Assembly (NCBI GenBank): GCA_947095535.1
Contig: OX352774.1
Coordinates: 3,720,001 to 3,784,000 of the forward strand
Length of the DNA: 64,000 bases
From: Poecilobothrus nobilitatus
Taxonomy: Eukaryota > Arthropoda > Insecta > Diptera > Dolichopodidae
Reading direction: 5' to 3'
The translations under genes were made by a program, and so were the position numbers. Shown here piece after piece: positions 47,294 through 60,824 of the stretch. Numbering within the stretch: position 1 is the stretch's first letter; each line of letters opens with the position of its first letter. The notes beneath the pieces were generated by a model. That model was given only the letters and a program-made list of their open reading frames with translations, was not told where the DNA came from and did not search any database.

Positions 47294-47515
47294 TTTCTTA
47301 TACGAAATTTTCAAATTTTTGTGCAAGTCATAATTCTAAACAGTTTGTATTGAGCTTGGAAATGTGCGCTTTTAAAAACCGTTGGTTTACATTCTACCTT
47401 GTTTCTTATTACATGAAATTTTCAAATTTTTGTGCAAGTCAAAATTCTAAACAGTTTGTATTGAGTTTTGGAAATGTGCGCTTTTAAAAACCGTTGGTTT
47501 ACATTCTACCTTGTT
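47294..47515. repeat. Two-copy tandem duplication, ~111 bp
   Basis: The segment from GAAATTTTCAAATTTTTG at 47304 to the CTACCTTG end at 47401 is repeated from 47415 to 47514 with few changes. An open frame across both copies shows the same duplicated peptide phrase (K-F-S-N-F-C-A-S), but it has no known domain. Confidence 0.85.
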
Positions 47516-47519
47516 TTAT

Positions 47520-50500
47520 ATAAAATTTAATATTTGTACAAACAAAACAAGAAATTGAAAAAAATTTTGTTTTAAAAGTACTGTCAGAATGTTTAAAAGA
47601 ATCGATTTTTTTTTTATTTAATGGTCAAACCTTTAATCAAATTTACCGATTGTCCTTGCTTACTTTTAACTTTTTGAAGTACTTTAATTTAAATAAAACA
47701 GACTTTCATAATCACCCTAAATGACCTAATATATCATCTTATCTATATCTAAGAAATGGAAATATTTACATTGCAAGTATATAGGACAAATCTCTAAAAC
47801 CATCGTCTAAACTATTTTTTTTTTGTCATATCGTTCTTCAAATTTTGTTTTCTTTCTTAATACATATATTATTCTTACTTAAAGCTTAGGAATTTAAGTC
47901 AAAATACGAAACATGAAAAAAAAAATAAAAAAAATAAAAAATTGAAAAGAAAGGAAAAGAAAGAGACCGATATATTATAATAATAATAATAATATCTGTA
48001 ATGTTCTTTCATAAATCATTTTTAAAGGTAATATTTGCATAGCTAAATGCAATAAAAACACCTGCGCTGACAAAATTAATGGATTTAAAAGAAATAATGG
48101 TAAAAATATTCATATATACAAATAAATACATATACATACGTGTATATATATTCACATTAAAATAGCGGCAAACTTATAATGTTGAATAGATATTAAGAGC
48201 TTAAACTTATTGTTATTCTCTTTTACGAGTTTACCTTAAAAATTATACACATATAGTTTATAAGGTAAATCTAACATTATAGCCAGAGAAGGAAACAGAA
48301 AAAAAAACAAACAACAGAGAAAAAAGGACACCATTCTTGTTTTTTTTCTTTTTTAACTTTATTTTCTGTGTACGGTATAAAAATTAAGAATGTATACAAA
48401 GTACCGTTAATAAAAAACCTAAAAAAAAAAAAAATGTAAGCGTATAATAAAAGAATCACTTGAATTTAACGTGTTACCGTTAAAAAACGTTAAAATGAAA
48501 TAAATCGGCTTAAAAAGTTATAATAATAATAATAATAATTACCGTTATGTAAGTAATTTTATTATACCGTTATTATTACTCTTAGTACCAAGGTTATATA
48601 AATGAAAAATGTATAAGTAATAACTGTTGTCGGTGCTTTGACTAGAAATTAAATTTTTACAATTGCCTCTTTTTTATTTTTTTTTTTTTAAATTATCTTG
48701 ATTTATTTTTTATTTTATTTAAAAAAAACATTTTGTTTTTTGTGTGTTATTATAATTATATTCACAGCATTTTAAAAAAACGGAATTTCAAGGATGCCTG
48801 AATGAATGGTTAGAAATTTATATGTATGTTAAAGGATAAATTTTAATTGTAGTAAAGAAGAAAATTTAATAATATACAAAATCCAGATTTTAAAATATAA
48901 AATAAGAATAGAATAAGTATTAGTATGTATTAGTTAAGAAAATTAAAGCAAAGCTATTGTATTTTTATAATGAATTTAAATTATAATTTTAATTGCTTTA
49001 AAATATCAGGATTAGAAGTTTCTTAAATGGTATTAATTTCTACATAATAAGATTTTTTTTTTAGTCGAAAAATTAAATTGTGTTAATATACATAACACAT
49101 ATTACAGAAAATAACATATTACGAAGGAGATTCGTTATATAATAAAATGTTATATAAATGTTACAATGTGATGTAATAAAAGCAAACTATTTTAAAGAAG
49201 CTCTTCCATACTATTTGTAAGAATAGCAATAAGGACTCTAAGAGTCTTAATTAAAAAATTATTCTGATCTGTGGTTTTTGATTCTGCGAATTTTAATTTT
49301 TGTTGTCTTCAAAGTTAAATAAGAATTTAAGTTATTCAGTGATTAAAACTACTCCAAAAATCTTTTAGTTTTGTTTTTAACTAAATATATAAAGAACTTT
49401 TTGGAATTTCAATTGCTTAGTGCATTTCCTTTCAGTTTCTTCAGTAGCTGAAATAAGAATTGAACATAATATATATATATATATAAATCTTTAATAAGAA
49501 TGAAAGTTAAAAAAGAAAAATTATAGTTTTAACCCTGAATATTTAAAGAAATCCCAAAACTTATATGTATTTGATGTATACCTAACCTTTGAACGTTTAA
49601 ACTCCCACAATTATTATAGCATCTATTTGAAAAAATATTGAAGTAATAAAACCCATATCACATTATTATACCAGCATTAAAATCAAAAATTTAAAAACAT
49701 TTTTATATTACTTTAACTTATTTACCCTTTCTAATAAATTTTTTAACTAATAATATTTTTAGAATTCATTATTTTCACGAAACGTTTTCTGAGTTATAAA
49801 TGAGGAGAACAAAACCTTTGTTGTTCCATCTGCTTCATTATACCGTAATATTATTAAATATTACAGCGTAAGTGCACTATAGTTGAATTTTGGATTACTA
49901 TTTAACTATTTAAGTTTTCCACTATTAGAGTTTTTCATTTTTTTTTTTTTGTTTATATAAAAGTTGTATAATAAAAGCTAAGTATTGTAATGATTAAAAA
50001 TTGAGATTCAAGGATTTAACATAGTTTGACTTTACATGCCCTCATAATTCCCATTCCTCATTACCAATATGATATTCTAACGTTTTTAAGTCCAGATAAT
50101 TTTATTCTTCAATTTTTAAATAATGTTTTGTGTTACACATCTTAAAATGTTTAGGTTAAATTATCTCTTAGAGTTTACTTTTGAGATAAATCCCTATTCG
50201 ACAAAGAATATTTATTTATTGCACCCACTGTTACAACCTTTTATACCTTTCGTTCCTTCTATTACAGAGCTCTCTATCTTTAATTTTATGATTTAAAGTA
50301 AGAAAGTCAAAATGAAAACAATTTTATTTTATTTCTTTTTCTTTCCCTCTCTTTGTCTATATACAATTTAGTTTTGTTGTAATTTTTTTAAATTATTTCT
50401 ATGGACTTGATCTGACTCTTTTCCATTTCATTGATGTTTTCCCATTTTATATGTTGGTTCATACGTTGTGGTTTTGTTGTTGAAAATTATGAAAAGTTTA

Positions 50501-51840
50501 ATAATAAAATAAAATCTAAATATAATAAAACCAAATATTGAAATTTTTTTTTTTATCTTTATCACATTTTGGAAACATATGAATGAAAGTGAATAAGGGA
50601 TGCAATATTATTTAATATAACATTTATTTTGGTCTATGTTTACTGCCTTTTTACTTTTGAGAGCTCATCAAGAGAAATTCTTTTGTTATTGAAAAATAAA
50701 AAATAAAAAATTTAACGAAAAATGTATAGTAAAAAGACTTTTAAATATAAAAAAAGAAAAACTTTTTCTTAAATAAGAGAAAAACAACAATGAAAACAAC
50801 AAGCATATTGTTTCGATTGTTGAAGACCCATAATGTTTTCAACAGATTTTTATAGGAACTTATAGAAAATTTGTTTTTTTTTTATTGTTGTTACATTTTT
50901 ATTCAAAACTTAGTTTTTCATGTAAACGTACACTTTTTATGTCTAGACTTTGTAATCTGTTTCAATATATTTTTACTTTAAATTTTTTTTAAAATATTTG
51001 ATTTTTGAACTCCCTATCGTTAAGTACGTAATGGAATGATTTTCTAACAAATAACAAGTATGTACTACTGATCCTTAATGAACAATAAAAAAAATTGCAC
51101 AAGAAATTACATCATATATGAGGATTCGACAAAAATGTTAAATAAGAACCTCATATATGAAAAAAATGTTAAATAAGTATTGCTGTTTAATAAAAGGAAA
51201 ATTCGAATATTACATTTACCTATATACACAGCGGTTTTTTCATAATTATTTTAAGCTGCACTGTTTAAAACAATTTTGTTATCCTTTTATAGAAATTCAA
51301 ATTAAATATGTGTATATAAAATATAGAAATTAAAAAATGTTTTTATAAATAATGTAGTATTTTTTCACACTCAAAATCTTTTCGTGATGGTTGATTCTTT
51401 AATCATTACCTACTGCTACTGCTTAGCTTTCATTGCAATAATATAAAAAATTAAACTACTGCCATTGCTGTAATATAAAAAAAAGACGCAGCTTCAAATG
51501 AAGTTTCATTTTCTAAACAAATTTAAAATAACGTTGCCGAATTTCAAATGCAAGGTTTCTGATAAAAAATAGAAACAATTACAGATTATCTGTATCACAA
51601 GAGTATTTGTAGATCATCTGTATTTGCAGAAAATTTAAAAAGCAACAATGTGTGACAAGAGTCGGCTACAATCTATTTTCTTTGAGATAATAGGACGGGC
51701 ATTTTCAGAAAAAAAAAATTTATTATTATTATTCTATTTAACCAATTGTATTTATGAAATTAGCACTAGTAACAAGGGCTAAGAATACTAATATTAGTTT
51801 TATTTATATAAATATTATAAATTTACACTATGTGTGGTCA
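47520..51840. other. AT-rich non-coding DNA
   Basis: No gene is recognised. (TAA)n tracts lie at 47976-47994 and 48519-48539. The stretch contains many homopolymers and only chance frames. Confidence 0.6.
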
Positions 51841-51843
51841 CAA

Positions 51844-51948
51844 GAGGGGGGTCTATTTTCAATTAATAAAACTTGTGCAGGATTTGAATCCAAACTTCGT
51901 CGTTTAATACGTGTTTCGACGTGCTTAACAACTAGGCCACATAGACCC
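51844..51948 (-). mobile_element. tRNA-derived SINE-like element
   Basis: On the minus strand: GGGTCTATGTGGCCTAGTTG (A box), later GGATTCAAATCC (B box), then a short A/T-rich tail. GGGTCTAT at one end and ATAGACCC at the other form an 8-bp inverted pair. The head resembles SINE family 1 (GTGGCCTAGTGG) but the tail does not, so it may be a separate family or a degenerate tRNA gene. Confidence 0.6.
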
Positions 51949-51949
51949 A

Positions 51950-54360
51950 AGACCTAAAAATTTCTTTTTTAAAATTTTTGAAAAATGCTTGAAGGTGGCA
52001 AAAATGTTGTCTTGAAATATCTTAAAAATAATAAAAGATGCTAAAAAATTAGGCTCCATTTGCTTAAATGAAAAAAATTCCTTATTTAAGAGATTATAAA
52101 ATAAATATCGCTCAAAATTCTTTAAAAGATTCTAATAGGTTCAGTAAATTTGCACTTTATTTATTTTGAAAAAAAATGTGTTACATTTAAATCTACTAAA
52201 AAGTAAAAATCATAGATACATTCTACAATAACAAAAAAAAATTACAATTATTGTTTTCTAATTTCGAATGTTAATGACAGAATTCAATTATCTGTTTTAC
52301 AATTTAATTATTTAGCTTTTTATAAGCTTCATAATTTTAAAATTAATATATATCTTTTATACGTTATTATAAAATATTTGAAAATATTATAAATGAAAAA
52401 AATAAAAAATAAAAACAAAAAATATTGAACAATTCAACACTATTACAATTTACAACCCAATTAATAAATTCATTTTGGCACTTTAATGTGTCATTTTCAA
52501 TTTAACACTTTTATAAATTTTAACAAAAACGTCAATCTGCTATTTAAATACCTCACAATATTTTAATCAATCAATTTGACAAAAAAAAAAAAAAATACCT
52601 ATATAAAAATATAATTTAATTTTTTTTTTTTTTTTAATATTTTTCTTGTTGATTGTTGAAATTTAGTGTAAAGAAAAATAAAACTGTACTCACCTGTAAT
52701 TATAACAGAAAAGACGGATTAATGATGTGTCATGTTAAATTGTCAATTTTACTTTTTTTTTTTAATATTATCATTATTTTGTTTTTTTTTTTTTTGTTGC
52801 AATTCCTACCAATATTGAATACCAAAGCTAAAGAACTAGCTGTCATGTTTAATTTTGTCTAATAAGCCATGAAATGATTTTAATGACGTTTGAGTGAATT
52901 TGAAAGGAATAAAACATTCAGTAAAGGACAGTTGTTGTTGCTGTTGTTGTTATTTTGTTTTTATGTTTTTTTTTGTTATTTTTAAATTTTAAACGTTTAT
53001 AAAACATTTAAGGATTGATTTTGTTATATATGTATACATTCGAACAACTGCTACTATATGTAAAGGATTTTATCATTCAAATTTATTTTTTAATGTTCCT
53101 TTTGAAAATTTCAAAAAAAACTTCTCCTTTAATATTTAATATTATTATTTTTAATATTTGATTGTATCCTGTGTTTTTTTTAATTTAAACATACATGTAA
53201 AAAAAAAATCTAAGAATTATTTACTATATACATAAAACAACCAGCTAATTGTAACCCCAAAAAAAAAACTTATTTTTATTCCCCCTAAACCTCCTCGTTA
53301 TTTAGCAGGAACACTTATTCTGTTTTATGGAAACCTTATAGGAATAGGTTCTTTTTCTGGTTCCTCTCAAAGCATTCAAAGAGAAACAAAGAGAGCTTCT
53401 TCTGTCCACTCCTTTAAAGCGCAAATATGGAAATATAACGTGCAAAGATTTAAGGTTTTCACTTTGTTCACAATTTTCCTGCACACCTTCCTCTGATCAG
53501 GCACTATGTATTAGTTCTAAAGTTCATAAAAGAGAAGTAGTGTTTAGTGGATAGTCCCATACACTTATGGAGGAACTCGTTCTCGTTCCACTCCTCTATT
53601 CATGATGGTTTCACTCCTCTGTAGTCTTTCGATAATTCCCACCTACCGTATAAACAACCCTGTATAAAAAAAAAAAAGCTTAAATTGCATTGAAATTTTA
53701 ATACAATTTGCTTAAAATGTCAATAAAATATCTTTAATTAAATAATTTCTCTTATTATATTTATTATACCATCATTCCAATTTGTTAACTTTCACGCGAA
53801 CTTAAATTACTAAATAAATATAATTAATAAAAATTATATTAATATTGTAATTTCTGAATAAAAATTTAAGTAAATTTGCTTAACATTTTTTTTTTAAATA
53901 TAAATTTAAAAATTAAAGAAAAATACGTACTGTTTATTTTACATAGTTGAAAATAAAACAAATATTTTTTTTTTTTTTTGTTCTGAATTGATATTTTCAT
54001 TCCCAATCTTTCTGTATATTTTAAATATACAATTTGAAAGCAATTTTTAATTTTTATACTTTTTCCCAAATAGGTACTTACTTATCTATATATATACCTA
54101 TATATTGTAATATTTTTACTTTTTGAATTTTTTTCATTTTTCGAAAATTTTACTAACAAACCGTCATTTCTATCATTAACCGATTCATTCAATTATCTTT
54201 ATATACAAATTACATAATTTTAAAATAATACAGTGATTTAAAAACTTTTTTTTTCAAGTTTCGGTACTTTTAGTACCGAAATATATTAACAGCCATAGTT
54301 TAAACCATAATATATGAACAATATAACAATGACTGCAGATAAATATGAAATTTAAAATAG
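51950..54360. other. Non-coding DNA with one less AT-rich block
   Basis: A short GTT-rich run lies at 52931-52951. The block 53320-53660 is noticeably less AT-rich, with CTCCTC-rich phrases. Its minus-strand frame (53302-53484) has no recognised domain. Nothing else stands out. Confidence 0.55.
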
Positions 54361-54365
54361 TTGCA

Positions 54366-54475
54366 TCTTACTAATGGCATAGTGGATAAGTTGCTAACGT
54401 TCTATTTAAACTGCCTTTACGTCATATACAAATAACAGGCATTATTGTAATAAAAAATTAAATAAATAAATAATT
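54366..54475 (+). mobile_element. Degenerate tRNA-derived SINE (family 2) fragment
   Basis: TAATGGCATAGTGGATAAG resembles the A-box region of the element at 35897 (CCATTGGTGCAGTGGTTCA). The sequence ends in ATTAAATAAATAAATAA, the (AAAT)n tail of that family. The B box is eroded and much of the middle is missing. Confidence 0.5.
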
Positions 54476-54479
54476 GATG

Positions 54480-57400
54480 TATAAGATAATAGATGGCGCA
54501 TACATATAGTATTTATGTTTCATACGCTACATGGTAGTAATCAACGCCATATTAAAAATTATAATTAAAAAAACTGAAGCTATAATCTAATGTAAATAAT
54601 AATCAACTTAATGAATATGCTATGCTTCTTATAGGAGTAGAAAGGGAAAAAAATATATAAATGCAAATGTTTTGATTGTTAAAAATTTTTATTTAGAACT
54701 ACGATCGATTTTTAAAGAAGAAAAAATATAAAGAAAATCATAGCGTCAGAATGGACCATCAAACAATTTTAAGAATAAATTATGTGATGCCTCGAAAATA
54801 ATCCTTGACTGTACATTTCCTAATATTTTAAAATACAAGTATATATGCTTTTTAAAAAAAAGTAATGGTATAGGTAGAACTCCAAGTTATTTTTTAAATA
54901 AGCTATACATTTTGGCAGATCGTCAAGATATGCTACTTTAATTATTCTACATCATAGAGGCAGATTCAGACATATATCGTTTTTTATAAAAGTTCAACTT
55001 TATAGAACTCTTTGACGTATGCTCAATGCTGTCAGAAGTGAGTTTCGTTAGATCAATTTTGTTGATACTTGTTGGAAATTTTTTAAAGAACAAAACGAGG
55101 TTTTTATATTTTTTTTATTATGAGGACATAATAAGTAATTTAAGATTAGGAGTGGATAGGGATTTTGTTAAGATTTCATTCATTTCCTTTTTATATGTAT
55201 TTTTATTTTATTTTATTTATTTATTTTCTTGGAAGAAGCAAAAAATGCTGTTACAGAGTGTTTGTATATCTGTACATATACATATCTGTTAAATAATCAA
55301 CAATTCTAAGTTTTTAAATTTAAATTTTAGATTTAAATTTTTGTTATAATTTTCACAATGGCTGGAATGCATAAAACTGAGCTAGAATTCAAATATCACT
55401 TTTTCAAGCAAAGACTACGCTTGAACTCCTATTTTAAATCTTAAGTAAGATTTTCGACAGTTATAAATAAATAATAAATGTTCAGGACATATTCAATTAG
55501 GATTTAATTCAGACTTTCTTAATAAAACAACAGTTGGATTCAATTTCTTTTTATTATTATTACAACATTATTAAACATTAGCATTAAATCGAATTTTTCT
55601 TTAATGTTAATTTTAATGCCAATAATGTTAATTTTAATCACTTTTTGAAAAAAAAAAAAATAGAATAATTCACTATGGCAAATATTTTACCATTTTATTT
55701 AATAAAACTTAGATAAAAGTGTTGTTATTGATCAAGTAAGTTTTTAAATATCGTAATTAAAGATGATCCAGGATTTTCCCTCCATTTTCAACAATATTCA
55801 CAAATTATTCAAAATTTTTTTTTATTTCTAAAAAATATTTGAAAAACTTTATTAGCCATTAATTGTATTATCCATAATATATAATATATTATATACATAT
55901 TTAGTTATATAATGAAAAGATATCTATATATGCGTCTGAAGTAGCCTCTTCATAATAAAAAAAATCAACGTAGATTTTTTGCACACTTACAATTAATTAA
56001 ACCCTTTAAAATGTTAAAAAAAAAAAATTCTGCATAAACTTTCCTAAATTTTGTTTTTGTTTTTTTTTTTTTCCAATTTTTTTTTTTTTTTTGTTTTCTG
56101 TATAATTTTGTTTTTTTTTTTTTTGCATTTATCTTTTTTTACCATTTTTTACTAAAAAGCATTTAAATTTATTTAACAAATTTTGTTTCTTTTCATTTTA
56201 TTTTTATTTCTTCATTTTTATTTAATTAATTCCAAACCCAGACTGAAAACTTTCAGTTTAAGAGCTTTACCCAAAGAAATTTCCTTTGATGTGTTGTAGT
56301 CTTTTATTTAAAAAAAAAAAAACAAAATTTGATTTTGCTTTTTTTTTTGCTATTTTTTTTTTTTTGTTTTATGTAATTTCCCTTAAAAAATTGAAAATGA
56401 ACTCTTTTATTCAGTATTCATTTCAAAATTACATTTATATTATATATGTATGTATATGTATATGCGTTTAAGTATGTAATACAAGTTTAGTAATTGAATG
56501 AACATGAAAACAGGTGGCAAAACATAAAAAGACCATATGTTTTATGGCACAAAAAAATAAAAGCTGTCATTCTCTTTCAGTTTCATTTATTCTGTATTAT
56601 TCTGTATTATTCTGTATGTGTATATTCTGCATTATATCAACAACTTCCTAAATTGAATTCCTAACTTGCAGAAGCACTAAATATTAGAATTCCAAAAAAA
56701 CTTAGATTTTTAAACTTCTCAGTTAAACAAGAGTTGACAGCATATACGAGAGAGAAAAACTTTTCTTTTCGTCTTCGTCGGGTGCCATCAATTTTGAAAA
56801 TTTTATTTTATTTCCTAAATCGAAAACAATGGAGAACAGACCAATTATTGTATCTTACACTGACAATTGTAGCCAAAAAAATAGTTTCATATTTAAAATG
56901 TAATTTCGCTTTGTTTTTCATCCTTTTCGTCCTTATAGTACAAACTTTATTTGAATTTCCTTGGTGAACTCTCAAACATTGGTTTAAAAAGTTTAAACAT
57001 TGGTTTTCTATGTTCTTCCGTCAGAACAGTAATTCCGTACATTTCGCATTTCGCCCTAAGTTCCAAATGAACACAACAACAAATCTTTTATATAAGTTCT
57101 CTAAAGTCTGAAGTTTCCCTACTAACCTATAATCTAGTCATTACCAATATTGTCGTCTTAGAGTATTCAATGTTTTTAACTATTCTACTAAAATGAATGA
57201 ATAAAATAGGAACATAAGTGTTTGTGGCCAAAATACATTAGAATTCATAAATTTGTAATTAAAATTTGTTTTTGAGAACTTTATCATGCCTACTTACCAT
57301 TTGCATGACATATAAACAATTATGTAAGTATGTTTTATTATAGGATTCTATATATCTATTCAAAGATATACATAAATATACCTATATAAGTTTGTTTTTA

Positions 57401-57920
57401 TATTTTGCATTTACCATTACGCATTCCAATGCAATTAGGATACATTTTGTAATTAAAATAAGAGAAACGAGATTTGTATTTGGTTAAAACAAAAATTATT
57501 TTTTTTTTTATATATTTTTTTTACTCATTCCCGTTACTATAAATATTTATACACAAACTGTAGATACTTAACATTATTATATTTAACAAAAAGAATGCAT
57601 ATACACAGTATACATTTATGACATATATGTATATATGTACATATGTACCTAAGTGAAATAACAGAATTTTATACATGCATATTTATTTTAATTAATTTAT
57701 TATGAGGTCGATACTTACTGCAGCCTTTTTTTTTTTTCTGAGATACTAAAATATAATAATTATTAGAAATAATTTTTTAACATTTGCATAAAAATGTGCA
57801 TTTACATGAGGATATGCATTGTACATACATATATGCTAATTATATAATATTCTATTTTATAATATATATTATAATATATTAATAAAAACAAATTATAAAT
57901 ATATTTCGTTATAATATTAT
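54480..57920. other. AT-rich non-coding DNA
   Basis: No gene is recognised. Dense T-runs lie at 56057-56125 and 56338-56366. A short tandem TCTGTATTAT repeat lies near 56590-56620. Hydrophobic frames at 55026-55292 and 56734-56967 have no family signature. Confidence 0.55.
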
Positions 57921-57921
57921 G

Positions 57922-58040
57922 AATCGAGGGAGTGCTGCTTCAAATTCGACACAGGTCGTAAGAATTTTCAATATAGGAAAATTATTGAAAATGTAATTTT
58001 CATCTATTTACATATAGTTTCCCTTGCGACCATACATCAT
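57922..58040 (+). mobile_element. Degenerate SINE family 1 fragment (copy G)
   Basis: CGAGGGAGTGCTGCTTCAAATTCGACACAGGTCGTAAGA aligns with the B-box region of copy B (CGAGAGAGTGCGGGTTCGAATCCCACAGACGTCGTAAGA), given here in pieces: CGAGGGAGTG, then TTCAAATTCGACACA, then GTCGTAAGA. A CCCTTGCGACCATAC phrase about 60 bases later matches the CCCTTACGACATTTAC that follows in intact copies. The A-box half is missing. Confidence 0.5.
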
Positions 58041-58359
58041 GTAGAATATATAATATAAATAAAATAAATAATATTACTATATATAAATTAATAATAGTGA
58101 GACTGATTTACAGTACAGTACGCAGATTGGTCTACATGCCTTATAGGAAAAGACTCCAAAGTTTATATAATAGGTTAGTTAAAAAACTGCCTGTTGGAAA
58201 ATAATGAGTCATTATAGTTTCTAAAGTTAGGAGTTCAGTTTCCATTTTGCATATTTTGAATTCTTTCATTTTTGTTGAACACTTTTTCAGACAATCTTAC
58301 AGCTTACTTTTAATAAAATTTTAAATACTTTACGATTTACCTGTACGAAAGTAGTTCTC

Positions 58360-58905
58360 CGGGTATAATAAATTTGCCATTAAACGTTTATAACATCTTA
58401 AAGAAGATGTGCTAGATATAGAAAAGCTTAGGATCGAATTTTGAGTCGGTTTCGCCATCTCCCCATCTGTTTGCCCACTAGATATTTCAAAAAATAATTA
58501 TGAAATTAACTCAAAGGATTCTAGAATTATAGGATTCTGAAACTAGCTAAGGAGGATTGAGAACAGCTGAAAGAAGAATAGAAAACAGCTCAAAGGAGCT
58601 GGAATTTTGAATTTTTACCATGTTACGTTTGTTAGTTTTCTATTTAAATTGAACAAATTCAACCGATAAATTCGAATTCCGTGAATTATTATTCAGTGTC
58701 CATTGAAGCTAGAGACATCTAAAATTTTCTAAATAATTATCAAGTTTTATTGCAATATTTGCTATGAAGTTTGTTTGCTCTGTTGCAACAGGTTCAGGTA
58801 GTTGTCATATTATCTTGGAATTAAGTTAGATATTTAAGTTAGATATTTGAAATTTTGTATGGTTATGCGAGAGTTGACACAGTCTAAACTATACACTTTT
58901 CCTCG
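58360..58905 (-). mobile_element. DINE-like element
   Basis: On the minus strand it begins AACGAGGAAAAGTGTATAG with a GACTGTGTCAACTC phrase, has a TTTTGAGTCGGTTTCGCC block (58438-58455 on the plus strand) equivalent to the GAGTCGATTTA core, and ends GGCAAATTTATTATACCCGG. The same ends appear in the elements at 6525 and 42700. The GTCY run is reduced to a CCCATCTGTTTGCCC remnant. Non-coding. Confidence 0.65.
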
Positions 58906-58909
58906 TTTT

Positions 58910-60820
58910 TTTAATTTTAATTAAAACAAAATATAATGCTTTGATTCTTGAATATAAAAAATAATTTTAATCATTTTACAGATAACTTTTTATTAAAATT
59001 AAATTAAAATTTATCGGTTTTTTTGTATTTTATTAAATTAAAATAAATAAAATTTAATGAAAAAATTAAAAGATTAATAATTATTTAATTTAAATACACC
59101 TTACATCTGATAAATTATTAAATCCTGTCATTTTTATGCTATTCAATATTTTATAATATTTTATTGATTTATCTAATAAAATTTTTCTATACAACATTTC
59201 ATTCATTATAAATTTTTAATTATTACATTAAAAATAATTTATTTTTAATTATTAGTAAAAATATTACTTATGCGGTATTTTAATTTGAGTAAATGCTAAT
59301 AAAATAAAATTTTTAAATTTTGTAAATTCAAAAGTGTAATAATTCTACATACCTACTACTACTACTACTACTACTACTGATTTACTTAAATCTAATAAAA
59401 TCTAAAAAGTAAAAAACAAAAAAAAAACTTTTAATAAAATAAAAGCCACAATAACCAAAAAAATATTTTATTTTTATTATCCTTAAAATTTTATTTTAGA
59501 TATCTATTACTAAACTACAATATAAATTCATATTATATAATTTAAATACATAACAATAATAATTACAATAATAATACAAATATCAATGATAATTTCATGA
59601 ATCAATTACATATTATTATTATGTACATATATATATAATATACATACATACAAATAAAAAAATCATTCACAGTATCGGAAAAAAAATTGTAAATATTTTT
59701 ATTTAACACTGTTATAAAAACTTTTATAATATTTTAATTTTATCATTGGGACCATTTAACAAATTTAAAAACTGTCTTATCATACTAGACATGCACTGTA
59801 CAAATGTATAAAGAAATTAACACTTTGCCGGCCAATACGAATTAAATCATACATAAATTCGACATGAATATTTTTTTAAAACAACTGAATTTTTAAAACT
59901 CTGCAAATCTGAAAACTTATTATGTTAGATACATATAATTATGTAGGTGAGCCTATTAGAATTATAGAACAACAAGATATCGGAACTCATTCTTATAGCT
60001 CGTACGTTCAAATTATGAAACCCATTACTACCACAGATGTTCCCGGATTCATATAATATAAAGAATTTCAAGGAATTAGGCAACTTGCATCTGCTAAAAT
60101 TCTCATTTAATCCCATTGCCATAGAATTTTAGTACAAAATTTCTCCTCGTTATTCTCTTTCCTTACCTCTGTCCAATTTCTCTGCCATTATACTGTTTTA
60201 CAGTTAAGGTTATTATTCTATTATACAGATTACGGAGGTAGAGATGGTTTTTGTGCGTAAAAATCCCACACTCCAAATGAGATTAAGTTTTCTGATTGTC
60301 TTTTGCAGATCTACAGCTCTTATAGGGAAAAAAGTTGTAAGTTTGAAAAATACCAAAATTTTTTAGAATAAAACTGGTTTGTATTTATTTTAACCATTCT
60401 TTTATCCATCTAATATTATTATAAAAAAATTTTTTTTTACTTTACTAAAAGTTTTGGATGTTCTATTGTACTACAATTTCAAAATCAAAAATATAACATT
60501 TTTTTTTTTTTTCTATAAATATTGAGTTACACAAAAAAAAACGTATCGTTTCGACACGTCAAATTAAAAATAAATTTTGTATTTAATATCTTATTATTAT
60601 TTTATAACAAATTTTTAAGAATCTCATAAAAATTCTTATGATGACTGTATATTTAATTACCTAAAATAAAAAGCATATACATTTTAATACTTGTCATAAC
60701 GTTTTATTTAAATTAAATTTTGAAAAGGGGGTCCCAGTTATGAAAATGTAATGAGATCTAACATTAACGGACTCTTAAATTTATTAATATTTATTAATAA
60801 TGGGAAAAAACATTAACTCT
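58910..60820. other. AT-rich non-coding DNA
   Basis: No gene is recognised. It holds a (CTA)n microsatellite at 59353. A fragment near 60310-60360 (CAGCTCTTATAGGGAAAAAAG) resembles part of family H at 19486, too short to classify. Confidence 0.55.
59353..59378. repeat. (CTA)n microsatellite
   Basis: Uninterrupted CTA trinucleotide run of 26 bases. Confidence 0.95.
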
Positions 60821-60824
60821 AACG

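Larger units (their letters stand above)
46564..47515 (+). mobile_element. Helitron-like dispersed repeat (family H), copy 2, uninterrupted
   Basis: It opens with TAGCACATTT...AAATGTGCTTA, a 9-bp inverted pair, then a (GTCC)n run (46628-46651) and the blocks shared with 18640-19650. It includes TATCAAAAT (46897-46905), the empty counterpart of the insertion site at 18915. It ends with CTACCTTGTTTTA, similar to the CTTTTCCTCGTTTT ends of the DINE-like copies on this strand. Confidence 0.7.

Noticed and set aside
47275..47487. 70-codon frame with internally duplicated peptide
   Set aside because: The duplication is the 111-bp DNA tandem repeat at a transposon end.
56734..56967. 77-codon hydrophobic frame as a small membrane protein
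   Set aside because: There is no recognisable family and no splice or transcript support, and similar Phe/Leu-rich frames arise throughout AT-rich DNA.
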